Notes under the pieces: generated by a model
The model's database searches: none
Told to the model about the DNA's origin: nothing
What the model saw: the letters and a program-made list of their open reading frames with translations, nothing else
Part shown: positions 46,801 to 59,516 of the stretch, piece by piece
Layout of the letters: each line of letters begins with the position of its first letter
How positions within the stretch are numbered: position 1 is the stretch's first letter
Program-made: the position numbers and the translations under genes
Source of the DNA: Drosophila persimilis
Lineage: Eukaryota; Arthropoda; Insecta; Diptera; Drosophilidae
Direction: 5' to 3'
Assembly (NCBI RefSeq): GCF_003286085.1
Contig: NW_020825706.1
Coordinates: 4,526,001-4,590,000, forward strand
DNA: 64,000 nucleotides

Positions 46801-49800
46801 AAATTTATATCCCCGGCCTGACAACTTATCTCTGCTAACGATATACGTCTCTCCGCTGGCGGAAAACATATTTCCGGTGGCGGGAAATCTATATCCTCTG
46901 CCGGACAAGTTATCTCTGCTGACGAAATACTTCTCTCCGCTTGCAGCTAACTTATCTCTGCTGACGAAATACGGCTCTCCGCTTGTAGAAAACTTATCTC
47001 CGGCGGCGAGAAATTTTTATCCCCGGCCTGACAACTTATTTCTGCTAACGAAATACGTCTCTCCGCTGGCGGAAAATTTCCGGTGGCGGGAAATATATAT
47101 CCCCTGCCGGACAACTTATCTCTGCTGACGAAATACGTCTCTCCGCTGGCAGAAAACTTATTTCCGGTGCCGGGAAATCTATATCCGCTGGCGGGCAACT
47201 TATCTCCGCTGGCAGACAATTTATCCCCGCTGACGAACTACGATTTTCCACTGGCAGAAATCTTATCTCCGACGGCGGGAAATTTACATCCCCTGACGGA
47301 CAATTTATCCCCGCTGGCAGAACATTTGCCTCCGGCAGCAGGAAATCTATATCCCCTGCCGGACATCTTATCTCGGCTAACGAAATACGTCTCTCCGCTG
47401 GCGGAAAACTTATTTCCGGTGCCGGGAAATCTATATCCGCTGGCGGACAACTTATCTCCGCTGGCAGACAACTTATCTCTGCTGACGAAATACGTCTCTA
47501 CGCTGGCAGAAAACTTATCTCCAGCGGCGGAAAATATATCCGCTGGCGGAAAACTTTTCTCCGCTGACAGACAATTTATCTCCGCTGGCGGACAATTTAT
47601 TTCCGCTGACGAGCTACGTTTCTCCGCCGGCAGAAAACTGATCTCCGCTGGCAGAACATTTACTTCCGGCGGCGGGAAATTTATATCCCCTGCCGGAAAT
47701 CTTATCTCTGCTAACGAAATACGTCTCTCCGCTGGTAGAAAACTTATTTCCGGTGGCGGAAAATATATATCCCTTGCCGGACAACTTATCTCTGCTGACG
47801 AAATACGTCTCTCCGCTTGCAGAAAACTTATCTCTGCTGACGAAATACGTCTCTCCGCTTGCAGAAAGCTTATCTCCGGCGGCGAGAAATTTATATCCCC
47901 GGCCTGTCAACTTATCTCTGCTAACGAAATACGTCTCTCCACTGGCAGAAAACTTATCTCTGCTGACGAAATACGTCTCTCCGCTTGCAGAAAACGTATC
48001 TCCTGCGGCGAGAAATTTTTATCTCCGGTCTGTCAACTTATCTCTGCTAACGAAATACGTCTCTCCGCTGGCGGAAAACTTATTTCCGGTGGCGGGAAAT
48101 ATATATCCCCTGCCGGGCAACTTATCTCTTCTGACGAAATACGACTCTACGCTGGCAGAAAACTTATCTCCGGCGGCGGGAAATCTATATCCCCTGCCAG
48201 ACAACTTATCTCTGCTTACGAAATACGTCTCTCCGCTGGCAGAAAACTTATCTCCGGCGGCGGGAAATTTATATCCCCTGCCGGACATCTTATCTCTGCT
48301 AACGAAATACGTCTTTTCGCTGGCGGAAAACATATTTCCGGTGGCGGGAAATTTATATCCCCGGCCTGACAACTTATCTCTGCTAACGAAATACGTCTCT
48401 CCGCTGGTGGAAAACTTATTTCCGGTGGCGGGAAATATATATCCCCTGCCGGACTGCTTATCTCTGCTTACGAAATACGTCTCTCCGCTGGCGGAAAACC
48501 TATTTCCGGTGCTGGGAAATCTATATCCGCTGGCGGACAATTTATCCCCGCTGACGAATTACGTTTTTCCGCCGGCAGAAAACTAATTTCCGCTGGCAGA
48601 ACATTTACCTCCGGCAGCGGGAAATCTATATCCCCCTGCCGGACAACTTATCTCTGCTGACGAAATACGTCTCTCCGCTTGTAGAAAACTTATCTCCGGC
48701 GGCGAGAAATTTATATCCCCGGCCTGACAACTTATCTCTGCTAACGAAATTCGTCTCTCCGCTGGCGGAAAACTTATTTCCGGTGGCGGGAAATATATAT
48801 CCCCTGCCGGACAACTTATCTCTGCTGACGAAATACTTCTCTCCGCTTGCAGCTAACTTATTTCCGGTGCCGGGAAATCTATATCCGCTGGCGGACAACT
48901 TATCTCCGCTGACGAACTACGATTTTCCACTTGCAGAAATCTTATCTTCGACGGCGGGAAATTTACATCCCCTGACGGACAATTTATCCCCGCTGACAGA
49001 ACATTTACCTCCGGCGGCAGGAAATCTATATCCCCTGCCGGACTTATCTCGGCTAACGAAATACGTCTCTCCGCTGGCGGAAAACTTATCTCCGGTGGCG
49101 GGAAATATATTTCCCTGCCGGACAACTTATCTCTGCTGACGAAATACGTCTCTCCGCTGGCGGAAAACTTATTTCCGGTGGCGGGAAATCTATATCCTCT
49201 GCCGGACAAGTTATCTCTGCTGACGAAATACTTCTCTCCGCTTGCAGCTAACTTATTTCCGGTGCCGGGAAATCTATATCCGCTGGCGGACAACTTATCT
49301 CCGCTGACGAACTACGATTTTCCACTTGCAGAAATCTTATCTTCGACGGCGGGAAATTTACATCCCCTGACGGACAATTTATCCCCGCTGACAGAACATT
49401 TACCTCCGGCGGCAGGAAATCTATATCCCCTGCCGGACTTATCTCGGCTAACGAAATACGTCTCTCCGCTGGCGGAAAACTTATCTCCGGTGGCGGGAAA
49501 TATATATCCCCTGCCGCACAAGTTATCTCTGCTGACGAAATACTTCTCTCAGCTTGCAGCTAACTTATCTCTGCTGACGAAATACGTCTCTCCGCTTGTA
49601 GAAAACTTATCTCCGGCGGCGAGAAATTTTTATCCCCGGCCTGACAACTTATCTCTGCTAACGAAATACGTCTCTCCGCTTGTAGAAAACTTATCTCCGG
49701 CGGCGAGAAATTTGTATCCCCGGCCTGACAACTTATCTCTGCTAACGAAATACGTCTCTCCGCTGGCGGAAAACTTATTTCCGGTGGCGGGAAATATATA

Positions 49801-52800
49801 TCCCCTGCCGGGCAACTTATCTCTTCTGACGAAATACGACTCTACGCTGGCAGAAAACTTATCTCCGGCGGCGGGAAATCTATATCCCCTGCCAGACAAC
49901 TTATCTCTGCTTACGAAATACGTCTCTCCGCTGGCAGAAAACTTATCTCCGGCGGCGGGAAATTTATATCCCCTGCCGGACATCTTATCTCTGCTAACGA
50001 AATACGTCTTTTCGCTGGCGGAAAACATATTTCCGGTGGCGGGAAATTTATATCCCCGGCCTGACAACTTATCTCTGCTAACGAAATACGTCTCTCCGCT
50101 GGTGGAAAACTTATTTCCGGTGGCGGGAAATATATATCCCCTGCCGGACAACTTATCTCTGCTCACGAAATACGTCTCTCCGCTGGCGGTAAACTTATTT
50201 CCGGTGCTGGGAAATCTATATCCGCTGGCGGACAATTTATCCCCGCTGACGAATTACGTTTCTCCGCCGGCAGAAAACTAATCTCCGCTGGGATAACATT
50301 TACCTCCGGCGGCGGGAAATCTACATCCCCAGCCGAACATCTTATCTCTGCTGACGAAATACGTCTCTCCGCTTGCAGCAAACTTATCTCTGCTGACGAA
50401 ATACGTCTCTCCGCTTGTAGAAAACTTATCTCCGGCGGCGAGAAATTTATATCCCCGGCCTGACAACTTATCTCTGCTAACGAAATACGTCTCTCCGCTG
50501 GCGGAAAACTTATTTCCGGTGGCGGGAAATCTATATCCCCTGCCGGACAACTTATCTCTGCTGACGAAATACGTCTCTCCGCTTGCAGAAAACTTATCTC
50601 TGCTGACGAAATACGTCTCTCCACTGGCGGAAAACTAATTTCCGGTGGCGGGAAATCTATATCCCCTGCCGGACAACTTATCTCTGCTGACGAAATAGGT
50701 CTCTTCACTGGCGGAAAACTAATTTCCGGTGGCGGGAAATATATATCCCCTGCCAGACAACTTATCTCTGCTGACGAAATACGTCTCTCCGCTTGCAGAA
50801 AACTTATCTCTGCTGACGAAATACGTCTCTCCACTGGCGGAAAACTAATTTCCGGTGGCGGGAAATCTATATCCCCTGCCGGACAACTTATCTCTGCTGA
50901 CGAAATAGGTCTCTTCACTGGCGGAAAACTAATTTCCGGTGGCGGGAAATATATATCCCCTGCCAGACAACTTATCTCTGCTGACGAAATACGTCTCTCC
51001 GCTGGCGGAAAACTTATTTCCGGTGGCGGGAAATCTATATCCCCTGCCGGACACCTTATCTCTGCTGACGAAATACGTCTCTTCGCTTGCAGAAAACTTA
51101 TCTCTGCTGACGAAATACGTCTCTCCACTGGCGGAAAACTAATTTCCGGTGGCGGGAAATATATATCCTCTGCCAGACAACTTATCTCTGCTGACGAAAT
51201 ACGTCTCTCCGCTGGCAGTAAACTGATCTCCGGTAGCGGGAAATATATATCCCCTGCCGGACAACTTATCTCTGCTGATGAAATACGTCTCTCCGCTGGC
51301 GGAAAACTTATTTCCGGTGCCGGGAAATCTATATCCGCTGGCGGACAACTTATCTCCGCTGGCAGACAATTTATCTCCGCTGACGAACTACGATTCTCCA
51401 CTGGCAGAAATCGTATCTCCGACGGCGGGAAATTTTACGGCTGACAAAATACATCTCTCCGCTGGCGGAAAATTTATCTGCGGTGGCGGGAAATCTATAT
51501 CCCCTGCCGGACACCTTATCTCTGCTGACGAAATACGTCTCTTCGCTTGCAGAAAACTTATCTCTGCTGACGAAATACGTCTCTCCACTGGCGGAAAACT
51601 AATTTCCGGTGGCGGGAAATATATATCCTCTGCCAGACAACTTATCTCTGCTGACGAAATACGTCTCTCCGCTGGCAGTAAACTGATCTCCGGTAGCGGG
51701 AAATATATATCCCCTGCCGGACAACTTATCTCTGCTGATGAAATACGTCTCTCCGCTGGCGGAAAACTTATTTCCGGTGCCGGGAAATCTATATCCGCTG
51801 GCGGACAACTTATCTCCGCTGGCAGACAATTTATCTCCGCTGACGAACTACGATTCTCCACTGGCAGAAATCGTATCTCCGACGGCGGGAAATTTACATC
51901 CCCTGACGGACAATTTATCCCCGCTGACGAATTACGTTTCCCCGCCGGCAGAAAACTGATCTCCGCTGGCATAGCATTTACCTCCGGCGGCGGGAAATCT
52001 ATATCCCTTGACGGACATCTTATCACGGCTGACAAAATACATCTCTCCGCTGGCGGAAAATTTATCTGCGGTGGCGGGAAATCTATATCCCCTGCCGGAC
52101 TTATCTCGGCTAACGAAATACGTCTCTCCGCTGGCGGAAAACTTATCTCCGGTGGCGGGAAATATATTTCCCTGCCGGACAACTTATCTCTGCTGACGAA
52201 ATACGTCTCTCCGCTGGCGGAAAACTTATTTCCGGTGGCGGGAAATCTATATCCTCTGCCGGACAAGTTATCTCTGCTGACGAAATACTTCTCTCCGCTT
52301 GCAGCTAACTTATTTCCGGTGCCGGGAAATCTATATCCGCTGGCGGACAACTTATCTCCGCTGGCAGACAATTTATCTCCGCTGACGAACTACGATTTTC
52401 CACTTGCAGAAATCTTATCTTCGACGGCGGGAAATTTACATCCCCTGACGGACAATTTATCCCCGCTGGCAGAACATTTACCTCCGGCGGCAGGAAATCT
52501 ATATCCCCTGCCGGACATCTTATCTCGGCTAACGAAATACGTCTCTCCGCTGGCGGAAAACTTATCTCCGGTGGCGGGAAATATATATCCCCTGCCGCAC
52601 AAGTTATCTCTGCTGACGAAATACTTCTCTCAGCTTGCAGCTAACTTATCTCTGCTGACGAAATACGTCTCTCCGCTTGTAGAAAACTTATCTCCGGCGG
52701 CGAGAAATTTTTATCCCCGGCCTGACAACTTATCTCTGCTAACGAAATACGTCTCTCCGCTTGTAGAAAACTTATCTCCGGCGGCGAGAAATTTGTATCC

Positions 52801-54669
52801 CCGGCCTGACAACTTATCTCTGCTAACGAAATACAGCTCTCCGCTGGTGGAAACCTTATTTCCGGTGGCGGGAAATATATATCCCCTGCCGGACAACTTA
52901 TCTCTGCTCACGAAATACGTCTCTCCGCTGGCGGTAAACTTATTTCCGGTGCTGGGAAATCTATATCCGCTGGCGGACAATTTATCCCCGCTGACGAATT
53001 ACGTTTCTCCGCCGGCAGAAAACTAATCTCCGCTGGGATAACATTTACCTCCGGCGGCGGGAAATCTACATCCCCAGCCGAACATCTTATCTCTGCTGAC
53101 GAAATACGTCTCTCCGCTTGCAGCAAACTTATCTCTGCTGACGAAATACGTCTCTCCGCTTGTAGAAAACTTATCTCCGGCGGCGAGAAATTTATATCCC
53201 CGGCCTGACAACTTATCTCTGCTAACGAAATACGTCTCTCCGCTGGCGGAAAACTTATTTCCGGTGGCGGGAAATCTATATCCCCTGCCGGACAACTTAT
53301 CTCTGCTGACGAAATACGTCTCTCCGCTTGCAGAAAACTTATCTCTGCTGACGAAATACGTCTCTCCACTGGCGGAAAACTAATTTCCGGTGGCGGGAAA
53401 TCTATATCCCCTGCCGGACAACTTATCTCTGCTGACGAAATAGGTCTCTTCACTGGCGGAAAACTAATTTCCGGTGGCGGGAAATATATATCCCCTGCCA
53501 GACAACTTATCTCTGCTGACGAAATACGTCTCTCCGCTTGCAGAAAACTTATCTCTGCTGACGAAATACGTCTCTCCACTGGCGGAAAACTAATTTCCGG
53601 TGGCGGGAAATCTATATCCCCTGCCGGACAACTTATCTCTGCTGACGAAATAGGTCTCTTCACTGGCGGAAAACTAATTTCCGGTGGCGGGAAATATATA
53701 TCCCCTGCCAGACAACTTATCTCTGCTGACGAAATACGTCTCTCCGCTGGCGGAAAACTTATTTCCGGTGGCGGGAAATCTATATCCCCTGCCGGACACC
53801 TTATCTCTGCTGACGAAATACGTCTCTTCGCTTGCAGAAAACTTATCTCTGCTGACGAAATACGTCTCTCCACTGGCGGAAAACTAATTTCCGGTGGCGG
53901 GAAATATATATCCTCTGCCAGACAACTTATCTCTGCTGACGAAATACGTCTCTCCGCTGGCAGTAAACTGATCTCCGGTAGCGGGAAATATATATCCCCT
54001 GCCGGACAACTTATCTCTGCTGATGAAATACGTCTCTCCGCTGGCGGAAAACTTATTTCCGGTGCCGGGAAATCTATATCCGCTGGCGGACAACTTATCT
54101 CCGCTGGCAGACAATTTATCTCCGCTGACGAACTACGATTCTCCACTGGCAGAAATCGTATCTCCGACGGCGGGAAATTTACATCCCCTGACGGACAATT
54201 TATCCCCGCTGACGAATTACGTTTCCCCGCCGGCAGAAAACTGATCTCCGCTGGCATAGCATTTACCTCCGGCGGCGGGAAATCTATATCCCTTGACGGA
54301 CATCTTATCACGGCTGACAAAATACATCTCTCCGCTGGCGGAAAATTTATCTGCGGTGGCGGGAAATCTATATCCTCTGCCGGACAACTTATCTCTGCTG
54401 ACGAAATACGTCTCTCCGCTTGCAGCAAACTTATCTCTGCTGACGAAAGACGTCTCTCCGCTTGTAGAAAACTAATCTCCGGCGGCGAGAAATTGATATC
54501 CCCGGCCTTACAACTTATCTCTGCTAACGAAATACGTCTCTCCGCCGGTGCCGGGAAATCTATATCCTCTGCCGGACAACTTATCTCTGCTGACGAAATA
54601 CGTCTCTCCGCTTGCAGAAAACTTATTTCTGCTGACGAAAAACTTATTTCCGGTGGCGGGAAATATATA
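43890..54669. repeat. 21-bp satellite array, block 7
   Basis: About 10.8 kb, the longest uninterrupted satellite block. Successive 21-mers such as CTGGCGGACAACTTAT, CTGGCAGACAATTTAT, CTGACGAACTACGATT and ACGGCGGGAAATTTACAT keep strict 21-bp spacing but follow longer orders than the 84-bp tetramer. Very long open frames result: 44233-46209 (+, 658 codons), 51278-53026 (+, 582) and 52908-54689 (-, 593), the last two overlapping on opposite strands. No gene is called. It ends with TATA (54666-54669), the gypsy-2 target duplication. Confidence 0.95.
49130..54640. repeat. Roughly 3-kb satellite duplication with internal 336-bp loss
   Basis: Sequence from about 49130 recurs from about 52190. The offset is about 3081 bp on the left part (49621 matches 52702) and 2745 bp on the right part (50278 matches 53023, 51278 matches 54023). 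The 336-bp change of offset equals 16 units of 21 bp, so the second copy lost a whole number of units. Inside, a 210-bp (10-unit) repeat is also visible (50691 matches 50901). Confidence 0.8.
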
Positions 54670-54958
54670 TGTAAAGGACAGTGTATCAAGCAGTTAACAC
54701 TATCCCATCTAAATTAACATTTGAACTTAAGATACCATCGATAAGACCTAACCGATATAACCAGACTTAACCGATGTTTAAAAGACCTAGCCGATAAGGG
54801 GTTATCGATATGGGAGTCGGTTGTTGGAAGTAGAAGCAGAAAGTTGAACAAAAAGTCGGAAGAACAGAATCATTAATTGCACATCTTAAATCAAACACTT
54901 TGTACTCTTTTTCGATCAAAACATTATTAATAAACGATACTTTAATATTAATCTTACA
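54670..54958 (+). repeat. gypsy-2 5' LTR
   Basis: 289 bp, TGTAAAGGACAG to AATCTTACA. TATCGATA is at 54803-54810, with other CGATA motifs in the same 80 bp. AATAAA (54929-54934) lies near the end. Confidence 0.95.
54803..54810. promoter_or_regulatory. TATCGATA motif in gypsy-2 5' LTR
   Basis: Perfect match to the Drosophila DRE core, within a CGAT-rich U3 segment (about 54736-54810) that also holds ATCGATAAG and two AACCGAT motifs. A function is inferred from the motif only. Confidence 0.45.
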
Positions 54959-55382
54959 TTTGGGGGCAGAAGCTGATGCAAGAAGAGGATTGTTGAAAAG
55001 TTGTTAAAGTTGTTGTTTGTAGCTACATAAAGTTGTAAAGTTGTTGTTGGTGGCTATAAACATTAAGTTGAACAATCAAAATTCTGTGAGCATAACAGTA
55101 GACACGGATTTTAATAAAAGATCAGTCGTTTAATTCGGTTGAAAAATTGTGAAATTCATTGTCGCGTCGCAGCGTCGCCTTGTCCGTGCGCAGTACATAC
55201 ATAAGCAGAAAAAACACGCACAGACACGTTGTGTGTGATACACAAAAAGACAAGCACTCGTCGGGTACACAGACACAAGTCGAAAAGAGCCGCAAAATGA
55301 TGCAAACACCGCCGCCGTTGCATTGGAAAGAGAGAGAGAAGGAAGAAGCTGTCCAGGAACGTCGCGCCCGAGTGCAAACGAG
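54959..55382 (+). other. gypsy-2 leader and primer-binding region
   Basis: Non-coding leader of 424 bp starting TTTGGGGGCAGAAG at the primer-site position; the tRNA was not identified. An AAAGTTGTTGTT-type repeat lies around 55000-55060. The open frame upstream of the Gag ATG begins at a TTG and is not taken as coding. Confidence 0.65.
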
Positions 55383-56849
55383 ATGGAAGATTTAGAAAAT
55401 GCGGAAAAGAATACTGAGGACAAGATTGATCAAATGATAAAGTTGCTAAGTTTGAAAGTGCTTTGCGATGAGCAACGAGAAATGAAGATCGCTCCAGATA
55501 ATTTTACAAAAGTTGTGAGCGATTGTGATGGAAAATCAGTTCCCATAGAAAAATGGTTTGAGATTTTCGAAAAAAATGCCGACGCATATGAGCTTACTGA
55601 AAAGCAAAAGTATGTGCAGGCCAGAGGAAAAATTACCGGTGCAGCTAAGGTTTTCCTTGAAGCACAATGCGTGAGCACCTATGAGGAACTCAAGAACGTA
55701 TTATTGGATGAATTCACATGTAGCTATAACAGTGCAGACATTCATAAGCTGCTGCAAGAAAGAAAGAGGAAGAGTAGTGAGTCGATGCACGAGTACTTGC
55801 TGCAGATGAGAAAAATAGCAGCAGTCGGACATGTTGAAGACGCGGCTGTTATAAGCCATATAAAAGAGTATAAGTATGCCATGTATCGCTGTAAGACCTT
55901 CAGGGCCATGAAAGAAGAGTTCGATATCTATGATCGTTTGAACATATTGGAGAAGAAGGGCAATAACGAACAGCATAAGACGAGTTTCAAGCAGCAAAGT
56001 GGGCAAAGCGGTAAAAAATAATATTGCTATAACTGTGGATCAGGAGAACACAAACGCAAAGACTGCAAAGCCGAAACGAAGTGTTTTAACTGCAATCAGA
56101 ATGGTCACATTTCGCGTAACAGTCCTTATGAAGCTGATAAAGTTGATAAAGTTCGCGTCATTTTGGATCGCACTCGCATGAAAAAAATTCAAATAAACGG
56201 CAATGTAGTTGACTGTCTTGTGGATACAGGGTCAGATATAACCATAATCAAAGAGAGTATGTTGAAGACCATGAAAAACGTTAAACTTTTGAAGTGCACA
56301 ACTATGTTGCGCGGTCTGGGTCAGATATCAACAAAGCCTGTTGGATACTTTAATGCAGAAGTTACCGTGGATAACTTGCAGACCACACAGAAGTTTTTAG
56401 TAGTCCCCAGTAGCCAGATTGATTTCGACGCACTTTTGGGGCATGATTTCATTAAAAAGTTCCGTTTCGTCGCTGATATGCAAGGATACACGTTCTTGAA
56501 GCATGACGCAGATCCTGTGCCAACAGATGAGCATGCTCTTATATATAATGTAACTGAAGAGTCATCCTTTGTAGCTCCACCGCAATATCGAAAAGACGTT
56601 GAAAAGATGATAAGAAACAGTTACCAAATGCCCACAGAAGTTGCAAAGCAGTCTCCAATTCAACTGAAGATAGTTCCCGACGGAGTAATCAAGCCGTTTC
56701 ATCACTCACCGAGTCGTTTATCGACAGACGAAGCCAGTGCCGTAAAGAAGCAAGTCGAAGAATGGATCGAGCAAGCAATCGTACGCAAGTCGTCTTCAAA
56801 TGTAGCGAGCAGAGTTGTCGTCGTGAAGAAAAAAAGATGGTACACTTAG
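55383..56849 (+). pseudogene. gypsy-2 Gag-protease frame with nonsense codon
   Basis: Begins at the ATG at 55383. A stop at 56019-56021 interrupts it just before the first zinc knuckle, where gypsy-1 has a glutamate codon (one base change). Beyond it the frame continues through the knuckles CYNCGSGEHKRKDC and CFNCNQNGH (last cysteine lost, as in gypsy-1) and protease DTGS to the RT N-terminus. It ends at 56849 after the A7 run at 56829-56835. The first part could still be translated as a truncated Gag without a nucleic-acid-binding knuckle. Confidence 0.88.
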
Positions 56850-59232
56850 AGTTTGCGTAGACTACAGGAAGTTAAACAGCATGGTATTGCTGGACTGCTT
56901 CCCAGTCCCGATCATGGAGGAAGTCTTGGAAAAGCTGCAGTCGGCTAAGTGGTTTACCATAATGGACCTTGAAAACGGATTTTTCCATGTGCCTATGGAA
57001 GAGCAAAGCAAGTCGTATACGGCCTTCGTCACAAAGGAGGGATTATTCGAGTTTAATAAAGCGCCTTTCGGATTCAAGAACTCGCCAGCTGCGTTCATTC
57101 GGTTCGTAAGCTCTATTTTTCAAGAATTAATCAACTCTGACATTATGCAGCTTTATATGGACGACATAATTGTTTACGCCGCGTCGCCCGAGGTATGCAT
57201 GAGGAAGACGAAGTTGGTTCTGGAGACAGCTGCGCAGTTTGGCCTAAAGATCAAGTGGAAGAAATGTAGCTTCATGCAGCCCCGCATTAGCTTTCTGGGC
57301 CATATCATTGTGGACGGGAGAATCTGGCCCGGCAAAGAGAAGACAGCAGCTGTCAGTCGGTTTGATACGCCCAAAGACATTAAAGCAGTTCAAGCATTTC
57401 TGGGACTCACAGGCTTTTTCAGAAAGTTCATCCCTGGCTATGCACAAGTTGCCCGGCCGCTCACGAATCTACTCAGGAAGGAAGCAGTTTTCAACATTGG
57501 CGAAGCAGAGCAACAGTCGCTACAAACCTTAAAGAATCTGTTTGTAATCGCACCTGTATTACATTTATACTCACGAGAAGCGCCAACGGAACTCCACACG
57601 GATGCATCCAAAGAAGGTTTCGGAGCAGTTTTGTTGCAGCAGTTTGATGGCAATTTCCACCCGATTTACTATTGGAGTAAAAAGACTACACAAGCTGAGT
57701 CCAAACGTCACAGTTACTATTTGGAGGTCAAAGCTGCATACCTCGCACCGAAGAAGTTTCGTCACTACCTGTTGGGGATCAAATTTGATCTTGCCACTGA
57801 CTGTGCGGCGTTTAAGCAGACAACAACGAAAGCAGATATACCCGGAGAAGTTTCCCAGTGGATTCTGTATATGGAGGACTTTACATTCAAAGTAGTACAC
57901 CGCCCAGGGGACAGAATGAGACACGTGGACTGTCTCAGTCGTTTTCCGCAGACATGCATGTTCGTGACGACGGAGCTAACAGCTCGGATAAAGAAAGCAC
58001 AGTAGGATGACGATTTCATCAAAGCCACAGTTGAGATCCTGAAGCAGCACCCATATCAAGACTACAAGCTAAAAGGAGGTCTTCTCTTCAAATCTGTAAA
58101 TGGCAATGACGTATTGGTGGTTCCAAGGCTGATGGAAAGGGACATCATTCAAGGATCGCATGAAGTTGGTCATTTCTCCACAGCGAAGACAATGCACTCA
58201 GTTCAGCAGCAATACTGGATTCCGCACCTTGAACGGAAAGTAAATAAGTTGATTACTAATTGTATCAGTTGTATAATTTTCAGCAAAAAGTTGGGCAAAC
58301 AAGAAGGCTATCTTCATTGCATTGACAAGGGTGACACACCACTATATACGCTGCACGTTGATCATTTGGGACCAATGGATGCGACAGCCAAGCAATACAA
58401 GTACATTTTTGCTGTGGTAGATGCATTCTCCAAGTTTGTGTGGCTGTTCCCAACTAAGTCAACAGGTCACGAAGAAGTTGTGAAGAGGCTGAGAGATTGG
58501 TCATTTGTGTTTGGTTTTCCCAAGCGCATAGTCAGCGACAGAGGGGCAGCGTTTACATCCAACGCATTCAGCGAGTTTCTCAACGAGAACAAAGTCGAAC
58601 ATGTGTGTACAACGACAGGTGTGGCGAGAGGCAACGGTCAGATTGAGCGGGTGAACCGTTCAATTTTGGGTATCATCGCAAAGCTCTCAGCTCAGGAGTC
58701 AACGAAGTGGTACAAGCATGTGCCAAAGGTTCAGATGGCGATTAATTCGCATGTGCATTCTACGTTGAAGTCGTCGCCATTCGAGGTCATGTTTGGGACA
58801 AAGATGCACAGACAAGCTGAAAGTCGACTATTGGAGGTTCTCAACGAGGAGTTGGTTACGCAGTTTAACAACGAGCGCCAAGAACTGCGTGACCAAGCGA
58901 AACAAAACATTGAGAAGGCGCAAGAGGTGTACAAGCGCAATTATGATAAAAAACGACGACCTGAGCACGGCTACAGACTAGGAGACATGGTCGCGATCAA
59001 GAGGACGCAGTTCGTCGCAGGACGCAAGTTGGCCAGCGAGTATCTAGGCCCATATGAAGTCACCAAGGTAAAGCGGAAGGGTCGCTACGACATCAGAAAG
59101 GTTGCTCAAGTCGAGGGGCCAAACATCACCGCAACGAGCAGTGACAATATGAAGCTATGGCGTTTTTTCTCAGAGAACGAGGATATATTATCATCTGGGA
59201 CAGATGAAGATGAGCAGGAGGGCCGATGGTAA
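56836..59232 (+). pseudogene. gypsy-2 Pol: reverse transcriptase, RNase H, integrase; one nonsense codon
   Basis: The frame begins one phase away from gag, just after A7. RT shows FTIMDLENGFFHV and catalytic YMDD (about 57154-57165). RNase H shows D, E and D in TDASKEG, LEVKAAY and ATDC. A TAG at 58003-58005 stops the frame in the RNase H-integrase linker where gypsy-1 has glutamine. The remainder (58006-59232) encodes the integrase zinc domain (SHEVGHF...CISC), core (VDHLGPMD, VSDRGAAF and GNGQIERVN) and LGPYEV tail. The stop TAA is LTR bases 3-5, as in gypsy-1. Polymerase and integrase motifs are intact, but no single product can contain both. Confidence 0.9.
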
Positions 59233-59516
59233 AGGACAGTGTATCAAGCAGTTAACACTATCCCATCTAAATTAACATTTGAACTTAAGATACCATCGAT
59301 AAGACCTAACCGATATAACCAGACTTAACCGATGTTTAAAAGACCTAGCCGATAAGGGGTTATCGATATGGGAGTCGGTTGTTGGAAGTAGAAGCAGAAA
59401 GTCGAACAAAAAGTCGGAAGAACAGAATCATTAATTGCACATCTTAAATCAAACAATTTGTACTCTTTTTCGATCAAAACATTATTAATAAACGATACTT
59501 TAATATTAATCTTACA
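59228..59516 (+). repeat. gypsy-2 3' LTR
   Basis: 289 bp. It differs from the 5' LTR at about three sites, including the first base (G for T), which breaks the terminal TG. Confidence 0.94.

Larger units (their letters stand above)
54670..59516 (+). mobile_element. Ty3/gypsy LTR retrotransposon, gypsy-2
   Basis: A 4847-bp element in plus orientation with 289-bp LTRs and a 4-bp target duplication TATA (54666-54669 and 59517-59520). It is the same family as gypsy-1 with near-identical coding sequence. LTRs differ at about three positions. It keeps the RT YMDD box that gypsy-1 lacks but has two nonsense codons and the shared A7 frameshift. No env-like frame is present. Confidence 0.95.

Noticed and set aside
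52908..54689. 593-codon minus-strand gene overlapping a 582-codon plus-strand gene
   Set aside because: Both are satellite translations of the same segment. No start context, introns or non-repeat domain is seen.
55323..55382. Upstream extension of the gypsy Gag
   Set aside because: The extension begins at TTG in the purine-rich leader. The first ATG at 55383 is preferred.
54670..59516. Endogenous retrovirus with envelope
   Set aside because: Pol runs to the 3' LTR and its stop lies within the LTR. No third frame with signal peptide or membrane segment exists.
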